Of a stretch of 64,000 bases of DNA, positions 51,280 through 59,968 are shown in pieces (the first letter of the stretch is position 1; every line of letters begins with the position of its first letter). The stretch lies in contig NZ_BEWB01000014.1 of assembly GCF_003112555.1 (NCBI RefSeq), positions 1 through 64,000 on the forward strand. The letters run 5' to 3'. The notes under the pieces are model-generated. The model was not told where the DNA came from, did not search any database, and saw only the letters and a program-made list of their open reading frames with translations. This DNA is from Streptomyces coelicoflavus (lineage in GTDB: Bacteria; Actinomycetota; Actinomycetes; Streptomycetales; Streptomycetaceae). The position numbers and the translations under genes are program-made.

Positions 51280-52158
51280 GTGACAGACAGCCCCCTCCAG
51301 AACCGCACCGTCGTCGTGACCGGCGCCGCACGCGGACTCGGCGCCGCCGTGGCCCGCGCCTGCGCCCGCCGCGGCGCCCGGCTCGCACTGCTCGGCCTCG
51401 AGAAGCCGTGCCTCGACGCCCTGGCGGCGGACCTGCCGACCCCGGCACTCGCCGTCGAGACCGACGTCACCGACCCGGCCGCACTGGCCGACGCGGCCGA
51501 CGAGACCCGCAGGCGCCTGGGCAAGCCGTCGGTCGTGGTGTCGAACGCCGGAGTCGCGCACGGCGGACCGTTCGCCACGTCCGACCCCGCCGAGTGGCGC
51601 CGCGTCGTCGACGTCAACCTGACCGGCAGCGCCCACACGGCCCGCGCCTTCCTGCCGGACCTGCTCGACACCGCGGGCTACCACCTCCAGATCGCCTCGC
51701 TGGCCTCGCTCGGCGCCGCACCCCTGATGAGCGCCTACTGCGCCTCCAAGGCCGGAGTGGAGGCCTTCACCCACTCGCTGCGCGCCGAGGTGGCCCACCG
51801 CGGCGTCGCCGTGGGCATCGCCTACCTCAACTGGATCGACACCGACATGATCCGCGACGCCGACCGCTACCCGGTGCTGCGCGAACTGCGCGCCCACATG
51901 CCGCCCCCGGCCCGCCGCACCTTTCCGCCGGAGGACGTCGCCGCCCGGCTGGTGCGCGCCGTGGAACGCCGCCGTACCGCCGTGTACGTGCCGGGCTGGC
52001 TGCGCCTGGTCCAGCTGGGGCGCGTGACCCTGCCACCCGCGGTCGTACGGCTGTCCCGCCACGAACTGCCCCGGATGGAGGCCGAGGAGTCCCTGGGCCA
52101 CACCGGACCGCTGGGCGCGGGCGGGCTGGCCGACCGCGCGGCGGACCCGCGGCAGTAG
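51280..52158 (+). CDS. Short-chain dehydrogenase/reductase
   Basis: 292 residues from GTG 51280. Motifs TGAARGLG, SNAGVA, Ser in ASLASLG, Tyr and Lys in YCASKAG, and a C-terminal extension (about 240-292) longer than that of the SDR at 25004. NADP preference is suggested by the absence of Asp after the second strand (LALLGLE). Codirectional with the FAD oxidoreductase, 98 bp downstream, possibly one transcript. Convergent with crtU. Confidence 0.9.
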   Translation: MTDSPLQNRTVVVTGAARGLGAAVARACARRGARLALLGLEKPCLDALAADLPTPALAVETDVTDPAALADAADETRRRLGKPSVVVSNAGVAHGGPFATSDPAEWRRVVDVNLTGSAHTARAFLPDLLDTAGYHLQIASLASLGAAPLMSAYCASKAGVEAFTHSLRAEVAHRGVAVGIAYLNWIDTDMIRDADRYPVLRELRAHMPPPARRTFPPEDVAARLVRAVERRRTAVYVPGWLRLVQLGRVTLPPAVVRLSRHELPRMEAEESLGHTGPLGAGGLADRAADPRQ

Positions 52159-52185
52159 CCGCCGGCGGGGCGGCGACGGCCCGTG

Positions 52186-53757
52186 TCAGTACGCCCCGAA
52201 CCGCCGGGCCAGGGCCCGCAGCGGCGCCGACCGGCCCCGGTCCGGCACCGTCCACAGCGTTTCGCCCCGGACCCCCCACCGCTCCAGCAGGGCGCCCGCG
52301 GCGAGGAACCCGGAGGTGGCGGCACGCTCCATCAGCGCCACCGGCAGATCCGTACGGACCAGGTCCCCGGCGACCACGACGGCCGGATCGGGCGTGCGCA
52401 CCGTGGGGCGGTCGCGGTAGCCCCCGACGGTGAACAGCGGGCAGTCCGCCCGCCACTCGTGCCGTGCGGCGACCACGCGGGCCCGGCGGGTCTCCGGGTA
52501 CACCCGGTGCAACGCGTCGACGAGGCGCTTCTCCTCGACCTCCCGGACGGCCGTCGACGGCACGGCGTAGGCGTGGAGTTCGACGACGCAGCCCCCGGTG
52601 CGCGCCGCCCAGCGGGCCGCCTCACTCTCCCAGTGGGACAGCACGCTGACGTTGTCCAGCGCGCCGTAACCGCTCGTGCCGAGGAACCCGGGCCGGCCGG
52701 GCGCGACCGGGCGGTCCAGCCACAGCCGGGAGACCAGGAACGGCGGAGCGTTCCGCAGCCCTGCCACCCGCGTCCGCCAGGCGGCGTCCCCCAGGTGCGG
52801 CGAGCGGGACACCAGGTCCCGCAGTCCGCCGACGTCCATCGCGAGCACCACGGCGTCGTAGGGCCGGGCCCCGGCGGCGTCGACCACGAGCCGCCTGCCG
52901 GACCCACCGGGCCGGACCGCCTCGACGGCGGTGTCCGTGCGCACCTCGACCCCGTGCCGCGCCAGATGTGCGGCGAGGGGATCCCACAGCGCCTGCGGGA
53001 ACGGCTCACGCGGCACGTCGAACAGCAGCCCCTCGCTGGAGCCCAGGAAGTAGATGTGGAACATCAGCGCCATCTCCGCGGCCGACAGCTCGCGCGGATC
53101 CGCGAAGAAGCTGCGGGAGAACACCTCGAAGGCCAGGTGCCGCGCCGCCGGGGGAAAACGCAGGGAGTCGAGGAAGTCGTGGGCGCTGACGTCGTCCAGG
53201 TGCTCGTGGACGCGGCGGGTGCGGACGTCGAGGAGCGGCAGCGCGGCCGAGGGCCGCAGGGCCGTCAGGTCCCGCAGCCCGAAGCTGGGACTCAGGGCGA
53301 CGAAGGCGAGGGCGCTGAACGGGGGAGTGCGGGGAATCCGTCGGAAGCCGTCGTGCAGCCCGCTGCTGTGCCGCAGGGGGTAGTCGGGCAGGCCGGTCAG
53401 CATGGCGAGGCCGGGATCGCAGCGGCGCAACAGGCCCCGCAGGTTGTAGTACTGGCGGAAGAAGGCGTGGAACCCCCGGCTCATCGTGGCGGGCGTGCCG
53501 TCCGGCAGGGCGAACGTCCGGCCCGAGACCCGGCCGCCGAGCACGGGCTCGCGTTCGTACACCACGACGCGCACCCCGCGCTCCGCCAGGACGGTGGCCG
53601 CCGCCAGGCCCGCGATGCCGCCGCCGATCACCGCCACCGACGGCGCGCCGCCCTCGACCCGCTCCCGCCCCGGCCCGGGAGACAGCATCCGCGCCCGCCG
53701 GTCCCGCCCGGGCGGCCGCACCGCACGGCCCCGGCCGCCGGCACCCCGCCGGATCAC
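52186..53757 (-). CDS. crtU: Carotene desaturase/methyltransferase CrtU (isorenieratene synthase)
   Basis: 523 residues from GTG 53757, overlapping the crtT stop (GTGA). FAD motif VAVIGGGIAGLAAATVLAERG and GGRVSG follow a basic leader of about 40 residues; SRGFHAFFRQYYNLRGLL and a C-terminal RTDLPVALMERAATSGFLAAGALLE in pieces complete the amine-oxidase fold. CrtU converts the beta-rings of beta-carotene to aromatic phi-rings, giving isorenieratene. The leader before SVAVIG is Arg/Gly-rich and an in-frame ATG lies later, so the true start could be slightly downstream. The crtY-crtT-crtU order matches Streptomyces carotenoid clusters. Confidence 0.9.
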   Translation of the reverse strand: MIRRGAGGRGRAVRPPGRDRRARMLSPGPGRERVEGGAPSVAVIGGGIAGLAAATVLAERGVRVVVYEREPVLGGRVSGRTFALPDGTPATMSRGFHAFFRQYYNLRGLLRRCDPGLAMLTGLPDYPLRHSSGLHDGFRRIPRTPPFSALAFVALSPSFGLRDLTALRPSAALPLLDVRTRRVHEHLDDVSAHDFLDSLRFPPAARHLAFEVFSRSFFADPRELSAAEMALMFHIYFLGSSEGLLFDVPREPFPQALWDPLAAHLARHGVEVRTDTAVEAVRPGGSGRRLVVDAAGARPYDAVVLAMDVGGLRDLVSRSPHLGDAAWRTRVAGLRNAPPFLVSRLWLDRPVAPGRPGFLGTSGYGALDNVSVLSHWESEAARWAARTGGCVVELHAYAVPSTAVREVEEKRLVDALHRVYPETRRARVVAARHEWRADCPLFTVGGYRDRPTVRTPDPAVVVAGDLVRTDLPVALMERAATSGFLAAGALLERWGVRGETLWTVPDRGRSAPLRALARRFGAY

Positions 53758-54827
53758 CGGTCCCCTCCGCGGCGCGCGCGACGGGCACGCGTGCCGCCGG
53801 ACCCGGTGCCGGGGCCCCGGACGGCTGCGTGACGCGGGTCGGTGGTCGGCGCGTCCCTGGTTCCGCCGCCGTCGGGCCGGGGGCCGTCGCCGGCGGTGCC
53901 GTCGGTCCGGGTGCCGGGTGTCGGTGTGACGTCGTTCCCCGCGCCGCCCGTGCGGACACCGCTGCTCCCGGCGCCGTCGGGCCGGGGGCCGTTGCCGCCG
54001 GTCCTCACCTTGCCCGTCTCGCGCGCCGTACCACCCGGTTCCCCGTGGGAGAGGTGGCCGACGAAGGTGTGGGTGATGCCCGTCTGCCAGCCGGGCAGCG
54101 GCAGGACACGGACCCCCGCGAACCCGGCACGCCCCAGCCGCGCGCCGAACGCCGGGGCCGTGTCGAAGGCCGCGACGCTGCGCCACAGGTGCCGGTACAG
54201 CTCCCGGTCGCCCGTCGCCGTCCCCAGCGGCAGGATGACGGTGCGGCACACCGCGTCCCACACCAGCCGGTCGGTGCGCCGCCCGCCGAGCGCGTACTCG
54301 TGCACCGCCAGCCGGCCCCCGGGGACCAGCAGCCGCCGCACCGTCCGCAGGGCGGCGTCGGGGTCGGACACGTTGCGGAACAGGTAGGCGGCGAAGACCG
54401 CGTCGAAGGGGCCGCGGACCTCGGCCCGGTCCAAGCCCTCCCGGTCCAAGCCCTCCCGGTCCGAGTCCTCCCGGTCCAAGTCCTCCCGGTCCGAGTCCTC
54501 CAGATCCAGGTCCTCGGCCGCCGCGTGCACGAAGCGCACCCGCGAGGGCCACCGCTTGGCCCGGGCCCGCTCCAGCATGCCGGCCGAGGCGTCCACCCCG
54601 ACGATCGCGGCCGCCGGGAAGGCCGCGGCCAGGGCGGCGGTCGAGGCCCCCGTGCCGCAGCCCAGGTCCAGCACCCGGCCCCCGGCACCGCCGTCCGCGA
54701 GGCCCAGCCGGCGGGCCGAGCGGCGCAACTGGGCGTGGTAGCCGGGGTTGAGCGCGACGAGACGGTCGTAGCGGCCGGCCCCGCGGTCGAAGGCGGCGGT
54801 CAGCGCGGCGTCGCGCAGCAAGGGCAT
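53754..54827 (-). CDS. crtT: SAM-dependent methyltransferase CrtT with acidic repeat insert
   Basis: 357 residues from ATG 54827 (GGGAG upstream). Class I methyltransferase core: VLDLGCGTGAST (SAM motif I) near residue 52, VGVDASAGML (motif II), and FAAYLFRNVSDP with GGRLAVHEY. Between AAAEDL and RAEVRG lies an acidic 5-residue repeat (EDSDR/EGLDR units, encoded at 54426-54515) that interrupts the fold. A C-terminal tail of about 95 residues is Gly/Thr/Pro/Arg-rich and also repetitive; usual CrtT proteins are about 240-260 residues. Role: in Streptomyces crtT lies with crtY and crtU, and its reaction is uncertain. Confidence 0.85.
   Translation of the reverse strand: MPLLRDAALTAAFDRGAGRYDRLVALNPGYHAQLRRSARRLGLADGGAGGRVLDLGCGTGASTAALAAAFPAAAIVGVDASAGMLERARAKRWPSRVRFVHAAAEDLDLEDSDREDLDREDSDREGLDREGLDRAEVRGPFDAVFAAYLFRNVSDPDAALRTVRRLLVPGGRLAVHEYALGGRRTDRLVWDAVCRTVILPLGTATGDRELYRHLWRSVAAFDTAPAFGARLGRAGFAGVRVLPLPGWQTGITHTFVGHLSHGEPGGTARETGKVRTGGNGPRPDGAGSSGVRTGGAGNDVTPTPGTRTDGTAGDGPRPDGGGTRDAPTTDPRHAAVRGPGTGSGGTRARRARRGGDR
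54426..54515 (-). repeat. 15-bp in-frame tandem repeat inside crtT
   Basis: Six consecutive 15-bp units (consensus CCGGTCCAAGTCCTC on the + strand), encoding E-D/G-S/L-D-R on the minus strand. The last unit is degenerate. Confidence 0.92.
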
Positions 54828-54865
54828 CGGGGCTCCCGGGCGGGTCGAGGTTCGGCGGACGGCGT

Positions 54866-56068
54866 TCAGCGGACGGGCAGGTGACGGCGCGGCAGCCACG
54901 GCAGTTCGGCCGCCGTGCGCAGCATCGGCAGGACGGGGACGCGCACCCCGACCGCGAGGTCCTCGGACAGCCGCGACCCGCCGTCGAGAAACCTCAGCAG
55001 CCGCGCGGCGGGTACGCGGTCGAACAGCCGGAAGAAGAGGTCGGGGCCGTCGACCCGGCCGGTGTCCAGCGCGCGCAGCAGCACCGCGTCCATCCACCGG
55101 GCCCGCGCCGGATGCGCCGGCGGCGGCACCGGGCGGCGGCCCGCGCGCACCGCACGGGCGACGGCCTCGGACTGCCGCTGCACGGCGGCGAACGTGTAGC
55201 CGGTGGACGCCCGCGTCGCCCCGCCCGCGACGCCGATCCGGAAGACCCGGTCGCAGCCCCCGGCCCGCCGGTCGAAGACGGCGTCGGTCATGGGGATGAC
55301 CCCCTGCTCGGTCGACAGGACCTCCATGGCGCCGGTGCGCAGCACGCGGCGCGTGTAGTCCTCCAGCGCACCGTCGTACGCCTCGGTCGTCAGGGGCGCC
55401 GGGCCGAATTCGGTGTACTCGACCAGCGCGGTGTGCCGTCCGGTCGGCAGCACGTAGCCGAACGACAGGCCCCGGCGCGGCTGCGCGGTGCGGAAGTCCA
55501 TCAGGTCGACCACCCCCGGGTCGAAGGCCGGCCGCTCGGTGCGCACGAACCAGCCGCGGAAGTGCTGGAGCAGCCGGGTGCGGGCGGCCGGCAGCCGGTC
55601 CGGCGGACGGGAGTCGAAGACCCAGCGGGCGCGCAGGCCGACCGGCGAGCCCGAGGCGTCCGTGGCCGCCACCCGCACGGTGGCGTCCGGCAGGACGGTC
55701 ACCGCCCCGACGGTGGCCTCGACGCGCCGCAGCCCCGGACGGTCCTTCAGGTCCCGCTCCACCAGCGCCTCGAAGTCGTCCGAGCGGATCATCTTGTAGC
55801 GGGCCGGCGCGATGTGCCGCCGGACGGCCGTGCCGTCCCGGCCGTGCACCCGCAGCCACTCCCACGTCGCCGTCGCCGCCCGGTCGAAGCGGCCGCACCC
55901 GGCCTCCCAGAAGCACCAGGTGCGACGCGGGGGCCGCAGCGGTCCGGGCGGCGGATCGACCAGGACGACGGAGGACGCCGCACCGTGCGGCGCCGCGGCC
56001 GGGAGCCGGTGGGCCAGGGACAGCCCGGCCGCCCCCGCACCGACGACCACGATCTCCGCGTCGAGCAC
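54866..56068 (-). CDS. crtY: Lycopene beta-cyclase CrtY
   Basis: 400 residues from GTG 56068 with a strong AAGGAGG 6 nt upstream. Lycopene cyclase family: dinucleotide-binding IVVVGAGAAGLSLAHRL, RTWCFWE, VFDSRPP, the conserved LQHFRGWFV and MDFRTAQ, VLPTGRHTALVEYTEF, and the catalytic region GVIPMTD. Introduces beta-ionone rings at the ends of lycopene. First gene of crtY-crtT-crtU. Divergent from crtI with microsatellite-like repeats in between. Confidence 0.93.
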   Translation of the reverse strand: MLDAEIVVVGAGAAGLSLAHRLPAAAPHGAASSVVLVDPPPGPLRPPRRTWCFWEAGCGRFDRAATATWEWLRVHGRDGTAVRRHIAPARYKMIRSDDFEALVERDLKDRPGLRRVEATVGAVTVLPDATVRVAATDASGSPVGLRARWVFDSRPPDRLPAARTRLLQHFRGWFVRTERPAFDPGVVDLMDFRTAQPRRGLSFGYVLPTGRHTALVEYTEFGPAPLTTEAYDGALEDYTRRVLRTGAMEVLSTEQGVIPMTDAVFDRRAGGCDRVFRIGVAGGATRASTGYTFAAVQRQSEAVARAVRAGRRPVPPPAHPARARWMDAVLLRALDTGRVDGPDLFFRLFDRVPAARLLRFLDGGSRLSEDLAVGVRVPVLPMLRTAAELPWLPRRHLPVR

Positions 56069-56359
56069 GCCCGCCTCCTTCGCGTCGGTGTCCACCCGCC
56101 GGCCCGCTCCGGTCCGGTCCGTCCCGGTCCAGTGCGGTCCGCCCCGCCCCGCCCCGCCCCGGTCCGGTCCGGTCCGGCGGAGTATTCCGCCCGCCGCGGT
56201 CCGCGGAACGTCCGGCGCGCTGGACGGCGCGACACGGGTACCCGCCCGGGGACGCGATACCGCCGGGCGGGTGACTGCCGGACGGCAACCGGCCCGTGGG
56301 GGGTCGCCCCCGGGGGTGAAGGGGGAAGGCTGACGCCGACCCGTACGAGAGGACCCCCG
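56069..56359. promoter_or_regulatory. Divergent crtY/crtI promoter region
   Basis: 291 bp. The crtY side (56111-56177) consists of 5-bp units GGTCC and GCCCC repeated about a dozen times. CGGAGTATTCCG (56178-56189) is a palindromic, AT-richer patch that may be an operator or a -10 region, and ACGGGTACCCG near 56235 is another short palindrome. No MerR/LitR gene is in the window. The upper bound of crtE remnants is discussed under the 56360 leader. Confidence 0.4.
56111..56177. repeat. 5-bp repeats GGTCC and GCCCC
   Basis: GGTCC units (56111-56140, imperfect), then GCCCC x4 (56141-56160), then GGTCC x3 (56161-56177), between the crtY start and the crtI leader. Confidence 0.85.
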
Positions 56360-56431
56360 ATGCGCCGCAGCACGGCCGACCACGGCGACCACCGGCCGCA
56401 CCCACCGCTCGCGGGACGGGGCGCGCGATGA
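56360..56431 (+). CDS. 23-residue leader ORF overlapping crtI
   Basis: ATG 56360 with GAGAGGA 8 nt upstream opens a 23-codon frame (MRRSTADHGDHRPHPPL...) whose TGA overlaps the crtI ATG as ATGA. It lies exactly where crtE (GGPP synthase) is found in related clusters. It could be a translational-coupling leader, a remnant of crtE, or fortuitous; its residues do not resemble a prenyltransferase. Confidence 0.45.
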   Translation: MRRSTADHGDHRPHPPLAGRGAR

Positions 56432-57945
56432 CGCGGACGGTGCCCGGCCGCACCGACCACGTCGTGGTCGTCGGGGCCGGTCTCGCCGGGCTGGCCGCCA
56501 CCCTGCACCTGCTGGGCGCGGGCCGCCGGGTGACGGTCGTGGAACGCGACCCGCTGCCCGGCGGCCGGGCCGGACGCCGCGCACTCGGCGGCTACCACCT
56601 CGACACCGGCCCGACCGTGCTGACCATGCCCGACCTCGCCGACGAGGCCTTCGCGGCCGTCGGCGAACGGCTGCGCGACCGCGTCGAACTCCTGCCCCTG
56701 CACCCCGCCTACCGGGCCTGCTTCGCCGACGGCACCACCCTCGACGTCCACACCGACGCCGACGCGATGGCCGCCGAGGTCGAACGGTTCGCCGGGGCCC
56801 GGGAGGCGGCCGGGTACCGGCGGCTGCGCGACTGGCTCGGGCGGCTGTACGCGGTGCAGATGCGCCGGTTCATCGACGCCAACTTCGACTCGCCGCTCGG
56901 CCTGCTCACCCCCGACCTGGCCCGGCTCGCCGCCCTCGGCGGATTCGGACGGCTGGACGCCCGTATCGGACGGTTCCTGACCGACGAGCGGCTCCAGCGG
57001 ATCTTCTCCTTCCAGGCCCTGTACGCCGGAGTCGCACCCTCCCGGGCGCTGGCCGCCTACGCCGTCATCGCCTACATGGACACCGTCGCCGGCGTGTACT
57101 TCCCGCGCGGCGGCCTGCACGCCCTGCCCCGCGCCATGGCCGCGGCCGCCGCCGACGCCGGGGCCGACCTGCGCCTCGGACGGAACGTCACCCGCCTGGA
57201 ACGGTCCGGCACCCGGGTCACCGCGGTCGTCACCGACCACGAGCGCATCCCGTGCGACGCCGTCGTCCTCACCCCCGACCTGCCCGTCGCCCGCCGGCTC
57301 CTCGGCCGCCGCCCGCGCCGCCCCGTCGCCCTGCGGCACGCGCCCTCGGCCGTGGTCCTGCACGCCGGCACCACCCGCACGTGGCCGCACCTCGCCCACC
57401 ACACGCTCTCCTTCGGCGCCGCGTGGCGGCGGACCTTCGACGAACTCACCAGGACCGGCACCCTCATGACCGACCCGTCCCTGCTGATCACCCGGCCCAC
57501 CGCCCACGACCCCTCCCTCGCCCCCGAGGGCCGCCACCTCCACTACGTCCTCGCGCCCTGCCCCAACACCGACATCGGCCCCGGCGCCCACGCCTGGAGC
57601 GACCTCGCCCCCCGCTACCGCGACCGGCTGCTCGCCACCCTGGAACGCCGGGGACTGACCGGCATCGCCGCTGCCGTGGAGGAGGAGTGCCTGGTGACCC
57701 CCGCCGACTGGACCGCGCAGGGGCACGCCGCGGGCACCCCGTTCTCCGTCGCCCACACCTTCGCCCAGACCGGGCCCTTCCGGCCCCGCAACCTGGTGCG
57801 CGGCACCGACAACGCGGTCCTCGCCGGCTGCGGGACCACCCCGGGCGTCGGCGTGCCGACCGTGCTGGTCTCCGGGAAACTGGCCGCCGCCCGGATCACC
57901 GGCACACCGGCCCGCGCCGGGTCGGCGAGGGGAGGGCTGCGATGA
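56428..57945 (+). CDS. crtI: Phytoene desaturase CrtI
   Basis: 505 residues. FAD motif HVVVVGAGLAGLAATLHLLGAGRRVTVVERD in pieces at about 10-40, GGRAGRR, LDTGPTVLTMP, and the C-terminal GCGTTPGVGVPTVLVSGKLAA FAD segment typical of bacterial-type phytoene desaturases. Converts phytoene to lycopene. The ATG overlaps the 23-codon leader and its stop overlaps crtB, so leader-crtI-crtB-Rieske form a tightly coupled operon. GGGACGGGG is a weak ribosome site, supporting coupling. Confidence 0.93.
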   Translation: MTRTVPGRTDHVVVVGAGLAGLAATLHLLGAGRRVTVVERDPLPGGRAGRRALGGYHLDTGPTVLTMPDLADEAFAAVGERLRDRVELLPLHPAYRACFADGTTLDVHTDADAMAAEVERFAGAREAAGYRRLRDWLGRLYAVQMRRFIDANFDSPLGLLTPDLARLAALGGFGRLDARIGRFLTDERLQRIFSFQALYAGVAPSRALAAYAVIAYMDTVAGVYFPRGGLHALPRAMAAAAADAGADLRLGRNVTRLERSGTRVTAVVTDHERIPCDAVVLTPDLPVARRLLGRRPRRPVALRHAPSAVVLHAGTTRTWPHLAHHTLSFGAAWRRTFDELTRTGTLMTDPSLLITRPTAHDPSLAPEGRHLHYVLAPCPNTDIGPGAHAWSDLAPRYRDRLLATLERRGLTGIAAAVEEECLVTPADWTAQGHAAGTPFSVAHTFAQTGPFRPRNLVRGTDNAVLAGCGTTPGVGVPTVLVSGKLAAARITGTPARAGSARGGLR

Positions 57946-58934
57946 CCGCCCGCGAACTCGACGCCGCCGGCATCACCGACCCGGAACTGCGGGCCGCTTA
58001 CACCCGGTGCCGGCTCCTCAACGCCCGCCACGGACGCACCTACTTCCTGGCCACCCGCCTCCTGCCCACCGACCGCAGGCCCGCCGTGCACGCCCTGTAC
58101 GGGTTCGCGCGCCGGGCGGACGACATCGTCGACGACACGGGGGCCGACGCCACCCCCGCCGAGCGCGCCGCCGCCCTCACCCGCCTCGACCGGCTGCTGC
58201 GACGGGCACTCACCGGCGGACGGCCGAGCACCGAACCCGTGGTGCTCGCGCTGGCCGACACCGCCGCCCGGTACGCCATCGAACCGGCGCACTTCACCGA
58301 CTTCATGGCCTCGATGCGCGCCGACCTCACGGTCACCGACTACGCCACCTACGCCGACCTGCGCACCTACATGCACGGTTCGGCCGCCGTCATCGGCCTC
58401 CAGATGCTCCCCGTGCTCGGCACCGTGACCGCCCGCGCCCTGGCCGCCCCGCACGCCGCCGCGCTGGGCGTCGCCTTCCAGCTGACCAACTTCCTGCGGG
58501 ACGTCGGCGAGGACCTGGACCGCGGCCGGGTCTACCTCCCCGCCGACCTGCTCGCCGCGCACGGCGTCCACCGGGACCTGCTGCTCTGGAGCAGGGCCAC
58601 CGGCCGCCACGACCGGCGCGTCACCGCCGCGCTGCGGGCCGCCGACGACCTCACTCGGGGTGTCTACCGCGAGGCGGAGCCCGGACTCGCCATGCTCGAC
58701 CCCGTCGCGCGGCCCTGCATCCGCACCGCGTTCCTGCTCTACCGGAACATCCTCGACACCATCGCGGACGGCGGGTACGCGGTACTGCACCGGCGCGCGG
58801 TGGTGCCCCGCCGGCGGCGCGCGGCCGTCGCGGCCGACGGGCTCGTACGCGTCCTCGCCGCCCGGCTGCGCGCACGCCGCACCGCCGTGCCGGCACCGGT
58901 GCCGTGCGACGTGGACGTGAAGGAGCCCCGATGA
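57942..58934 (+). CDS. crtB: Phytoene synthase CrtB
   Basis: 330 residues. Squalene/phytoene synthase motifs: FARRADDIVDD (first Asp-rich), YMHGSAAVIGLQ and VAFQLTNFLRDVGEDLDRGRVYLP (second Asp-rich, in pieces). Condenses two GGPP to phytoene. ATG overlaps crtI stop (ATGA). It needs GGPP, whose synthase gene is not in the window. Confidence 0.95.
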   Translation: MTARELDAAGITDPELRAAYTRCRLLNARHGRTYFLATRLLPTDRRPAVHALYGFARRADDIVDDTGADATPAERAAALTRLDRLLRRALTGGRPSTEPVVLALADTAARYAIEPAHFTDFMASMRADLTVTDYATYADLRTYMHGSAAVIGLQMLPVLGTVTARALAAPHAAALGVAFQLTNFLRDVGEDLDRGRVYLPADLLAAHGVHRDLLLWSRATGRHDRRVTAALRAADDLTRGVYREAEPGLAMLDPVARPCIRTAFLLYRNILDTIADGGYAVLHRRAVVPRRRRAAVAADGLVRVLAARLRARRTAVPAPVPCDVDVKEPR

Positions 58935-59953
58935 GTACCCAACCCCGCCCCCGTCGAGGACGCCTGCCCCTGCGGCTGCGGTGCCGCGCGATCCCTTGGG
59001 AGCGGCAGCGGCCGACGTGGCGCGAGGCCCGCCCCGCCCTCGTCGCCGCCGCACTCGAGCGCGCCGGGGCCCGTCCCTCGGGCAACTGGTACGTCCTCGG
59101 CGCGAGCACCGACGTACGTCCCGCGCGCCCGCTGTCCGGCACCGTCGAGGGCGTCGAGGTCGTCGTCTGGCGGGACGCGCGCGGGCGGCTGGTGGGCGGC
59201 CCGGGCGCCTGCCCCCACCTCGGTGCCCCGCTGGCCGACAGCCCCGTGCGGTGCGGCACGCTCGTGTGCCACTGGCACGGACTCGCCCTGGACGGCGCCC
59301 CGTTCGCCGGATGGGAACCCCTGCCGGTCCACGACGACGGCGTACTGGTGTGGGCACGGCTGGATGCGGTGGGGGAGGAGCCACCCACCCCGGAGCCCCT
59401 CGTGCCCGGCCGGCCGCCCCGGCCGACGGCCCTGACGTCGGTGTGGCGCGGCGTGGGGACCTGCGAGCCCGAGGACGTGGTCGCCAACCGGCTCGACCCG
59501 TGGCACGGAGCCTGGTTCCACCCGTACTCCTTCGTGGACCTCACCGTCGTCGAGGCGCCCGGGGAGAGCGCGCACCCCGACGGGGACGGCGACCGTTTCC
59601 TCGTGGACGTGTCCTTCCGGCTGACCGGCCGTCTGGTCGTCCCCGTACGGGCCGAGTTCACCGCGCCCGGGCCCCGCACCGTCGTCATGCGCATCACCGA
59701 GGGCGAGGGCACCGGCTCCGTCGTGGAGAGCCACGCCACGCCGCTCGGCCCGGACCCCAACGGCCGGCCGCGCACCGCGGTGGTCGAGGCGGTGCTCGCC
59801 ACCTCGGACCGGCCCGGCTTCCCCCTCGCCCGGCGCCTGGCACCGGCCCTGCGGCCGCTGATGCGGGCCGCCGCGGGCCGCCTGTGGCGCGACGACCTCG
59901 CCTACGCCGAACGCCGCGCACACCTGCGCGCCCGCGGCCAGTTCCCCGGCTGA
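58931..59953 (+). CDS. Rieske [2Fe-2S] protein in the crtIB operon
   Basis: 340 residues from ATG 58931, overlapping the crtB stop. A Rieske centre is readable: ACPHLGAPL (C-x-H) and VCHWHGLAL (C-x2-H) near residues 97 and 115. A larger C-terminal domain (about 190-330) contains VANRLDPWHGAWFHPYSF, with His that could bind mononuclear iron as in ring-hydroxylating oxygenases, but the usual D/E-x-D-x2-H-x4-H order is not exact. It occupies the position of crtV in other Streptomyces crtEIBV clusters. Likely oxidises or protects carotenoid; reaction unproven. Confidence 0.85.
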   Translation: MSTQPRPRRGRLPLRLRCRAIPWERQRPTWREARPALVAAALERAGARPSGNWYVLGASTDVRPARPLSGTVEGVEVVVWRDARGRLVGGPGACPHLGAPLADSPVRCGTLVCHWHGLALDGAPFAGWEPLPVHDDGVLVWARLDAVGEEPPTPEPLVPGRPPRPTALTSVWRGVGTCEPEDVVANRLDPWHGAWFHPYSFVDLTVVEAPGESAHPDGDGDRFLVDVSFRLTGRLVVPVRAEFTAPGPRTVVMRITEGEGTGSVVESHATPLGPDPNGRPRTAVVEAVLATSDRPGFPLARRLAPALRPLMRAAAGRLWRDDLAYAERRAHLRARGQFPG

Positions 59954-59968
59954 ACGGAGCGGCACCGC

